IMG/VR virus record: IMGVR_UViG_3300028822_000136
Coordinates: 1 to 20,549 of that record
DNA length: 20,549 nt
Strand: one strand, 5' to 3'
Source of the DNA: a virus
The notes below the pieces were generated by a model, which was not told where the DNA came from, searched no databases, and worked only from the letters and a program-made list of their open reading frames with translations. The position numbers were made by a program, and so were the translations under genes. Below, in pieces: positions 19,227 to 20,549 of the stretch; positions within the stretch are counted from its first letter, which is position 1, and each line of letters begins with the position of its first letter.

Positions 19227-19532
19227 ATGGATATTGAAACAGATAGGAAAACAATAACAATAGAAATTAGAGAACACGCAAATGTAGTAATACAGAATTT
19301 AGATGTCCCATCATTCGGATATATTAATGAAACAATCGCAATAAACTATGATGTTTTTAATCAAGGTGGTGAAGATATGTGCTTCTGTGAGGTAAAAACA
19401 TCGGATGGTGTAGTATTAGATAGGAAAGAATTAACATTAACACCTAATAGCACAACTAATATTGAGCATTTGATTAGTTTTGATAGTGTTGGCAATATAG
19501 ATGTTATTGTTAAAATTGGATACATTGAATAA
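19227..19532 (+). CDS. CARDB/Ig-like beta-sandwich protein
   Basis: 101 aa. 'INETIAINYDVFNQGGEDMCFCEVK...LDRKELTLTPNSTTNIEHLISFDSVGNIDVIVKI' matches the CARDB/APHP pattern (N-x-G following a beta strand, then a 'l.pgst' turn), an Ig-like adhesion fold common in archaeal surface proteins. GAGGAA lies before the ATG. There is no signal peptide, so it may be a virion or tail-associated domain rather than secreted. It follows the zinc protein by 2 bp. Confidence 0.62.
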   Translation: MDIETDRKTITIEIREHANVVIQNLDVPSFGYINETIAINYDVFNQGGEDMCFCEVKTSDGVVLDRKELTLTPNSTTNIEHLISFDSVGNIDVIVKIGYIE

Positions 19533-19546
19533 ATGGATGGGATATT

Positions 19547-19792
19547 TTGCTATTTATTTTGTTTGTGAAGTATGTAAATCAAGTGTTCAAGGGCATAGAA
19601 TTTAATATAGAATCGTGCTTGTTATACTTTACATTCAATAGCAAAATATACGCAGAAGTGTGGAAAGATGGGAAGATGGAGATGAGAGAGGAAAGAAAAA
19701 TTGTTTTTCCATTAGGTATCTGGGTAGTTAAATATCCAGATGCCATTTGGAAAAGCACAGAATATAAAATAAGGTGTGGGTATGAAAAATAA
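19547..19792 (+). CDS. 81-aa protein of unknown function, start uncertain
   Basis: The frame opens at a TTG with a hydrophobic start (MLFILFVKYVNQVFKG) and contains 'CLLYFTFNSKIYAEVWKDGKM' and 'IVFPLGIWVVKYPDAIW'. No ATG or good ribosome site lies at its head. ATGs at 19533 and 19537 lead into other frames that stop within 22 codons. One of these begins MGYFAIYFVCEVCKSS, so a frameshifted or decayed gene is possible. The body looks protein-like and overlaps the glycoprotein-like gene by 11 bp. Confidence 0.45.
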   Translation: MLFILFVKYVNQVFKGIEFNIESCLLYFTFNSKIYAEVWKDGKMEMREERKIVFPLGIWVVKYPDAIWKSTEYKIRCGYEK

Positions 19793-20363
19793 ACTATACG
19801 AAAATATATTATTAGTAATCTCAATAATAACATTTATTATGCTTTTATCTATACTTGGATGGTTAGCATTAAATCTTGATGATGGAGAAGGACTTCCTGA
19901 TACACCTTTAGTTCCATCATCATTTAGTAGTAATTTTAGTGAAATTGGAAACTTTACTTTAGATTCTGGATGGCAATTAGTTTCAATGCCAGATAATATA
20001 AACAAAACAAGTATATATATTAATTATGAAAATAATACATATAATTGGAATGATGCAATAGATAATAATTTAATAGCAAATGTTGTAATGGAATATACTA
20101 ATAATGGTTATGTGTCAACAAATTACTTACTAAAAACAAGAGGATATTGGATATATTGTTATGTTGATGGAATACAATTATCAGATGAGCCATCAATTAT
20201 CTATTGTAGTAAATTATATACTGGATTTTCTAATATGTCAAATATAACTTGTAGTAAAGTAATAATTTCACCAGAATTATATGATAATGAGATATATTGT
20301 AATACATTCATAGCAACTGATTTTTATGAATTTTATTATTTAGGTGGGGAAGTGCTACAATAA
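19782..20363 (+). CDS. Membrane-anchored, glycosylation-rich surface protein
   Basis: 193 aa from the ATG at 19782 (AAGGTGTGGG just upstream). Residues 9-30 are one hydrophobic signal-anchor ('ILLVISIITFIMLLSILGW'). The rest is polar with six N-x-S/T sequons (Asn51, 57, 74, 84, 151, 154). 'DSGWQLVSMPDNINKTS' and 'GYWIYCYVDGIQL' match the 'GWNLVS.P ... GYWiY' pattern common in archaeal secreted proteins. Orientation predicts a large outside domain that may be N-glycosylated. It could alter the host surface or sit on virions. Its stop shares bases with the next ATG. Confidence 0.7.
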   Translation: MKNKLYENILLVISIITFIMLLSILGWLALNLDDGEGLPDTPLVPSSFSSNFSEIGNFTLDSGWQLVSMPDNINKTSIYINYENNTYNWNDAIDNNLIANVVMEYTNNGYVSTNYLLKTRGYWIYCYVDGIQLSDEPSIIYCSKLYTGFSNMSNITCSKVIISPELYDNEIYCNTFIATDFYEFYYLGGEVLQ

Positions 20364-20446
20364 TGGATATTATAACAGATAATAGAGCATTTAAAATTTC
20401 AATAATAGAACCAATACCACCACCACCAGAAATTGAAGGTGAATGA
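20363..20446 (+). CDS. 27-aa proline-tailed peptide
   Basis: Reads MDIITDNRAFKISIIEPI followed by PPPPEIEGE. It opens with a one-base overlap (TAATG) and its end carries GGTGA for the next gene. The first residues resemble the N-terminus of the 19227 product (MDIETDRKTITIEI), so it could be a truncated relative. Alternatively it is a chance frame. Confidence 0.4.
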   Translation: MDIITDNRAFKISIIEPIPPPPEIEGE

Positions 20447-20447
20447 T

Positions 20448-20549
20448 ATGTTATGTGAAATATGCACTAAAAAAATTACTAAAAAAGAATGGGAAGAAAA
20501 TAATCATATATGTTATAAATGTAGTAATGAATTAAATATAAACAAAATT
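20448..20549 (+). CDS. Zinc-ribbon protein, 5' part (continues beyond window)
   Basis: The 34 visible residues start MLCEICTKKITKKEWEE, then carry 'HICYKCSNELNINKI'. Cys3-x-x-Cys6 and Cys-x-x-Cys about 20 residues later make a zinc-ribbon pair. GGTGA lies 5-9 bp before the ATG. The remainder lies outside the window. Confidence 0.6.
   Translation, partial: MLCEICTKKITKKEWEENNHICYKCSNELNINKI

Noticed and set aside
19579-20005. Two minus-strand frames opposite the glycoprotein-like gene
   Set aside because: No start signals and no protein-like pattern; the plus-strand genes form a continuous operon.

Overview
The window looks like a contiguous piece of an AT-rich archaeal tailed-virus (Caudoviricetes) genome, or of a provirus. 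The archaeal assignment rests on three things. Promoters have a BRE-like CCGAAA followed by a TTTATATA or TTTAAATA box about 25 bp before the start codon. Ribosome binding sites read GGTGAT or GGAGG, matching the archaeal 16S 3' end. One gene encodes a recognisable Alba chromatin protein. The tailed-virus assignment rests on a large terminase, portal, HK97-type capsid protein, capsid proteases and a capsid-decoration protein. I cannot fix the host lineage: no integrase, lysin or other host-diagnostic gene is visible.

Layout. Positions 1-8469 (all minus strand) are the packaging and head module. In transcription order it holds a TerS-like protein, a holin-like protein, a 37-aa membrane peptide, the large terminase, Alba, portal, a herpesvirus-fold protease, a HIT-like protein, a 46-aa protein, the major capsid protein, a PAS-like protein, a coiled-coil/membrane protein, a second protease fused to an acidic scaffold-like tail, and a decoration protein cut by the window edge. 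Most genes overlap or abut, and most have Shine-Dalgarno sites. Positions 8470-8939 are a divergent control region with palindromic operators. Positions 8940-9816 (plus) carry an HNH protein and two tiny basic proteins.

Positions 9817-11548 are the most distinctive part. Four small minus-strand genes each have their own near-leaderless promoter and are punctuated by fourteen copies of a GC-rich element, core GGGTCCGCCYA, in an otherwise very AT-rich sequence. Two copies are inverted and can form hairpins. Two of the genes (10026-10319 and 11097-11381) are paralogues. Positions 11549-12355 are non-coding and repeat-rich, with a long TAGTAG/CTACTA inverted repeat, iteron-like repeats and a perfect tandem 19-mer, and are the best candidate for a replication origin. 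A three-gene plus-strand operon follows (12356-13813), ending in a strong terminator.

Positions 13848-14782 contain no gene but hold several promoters, then a string of RNA hairpins ending in a tRNA-like element (14680-14780) with a fully paired acceptor stem and a perfect T arm but no normal D/anticodon region. From 14783 to the end the plus strand is a long, tightly packed run of small early/accessory-type genes: membrane proteins, an HNH protein, a triple zinc-ribbon protein, a CARDB-like domain, a membrane-anchored glycoprotein-like protein and several unknowns. It is preceded by a structured leader at 15464-15817.
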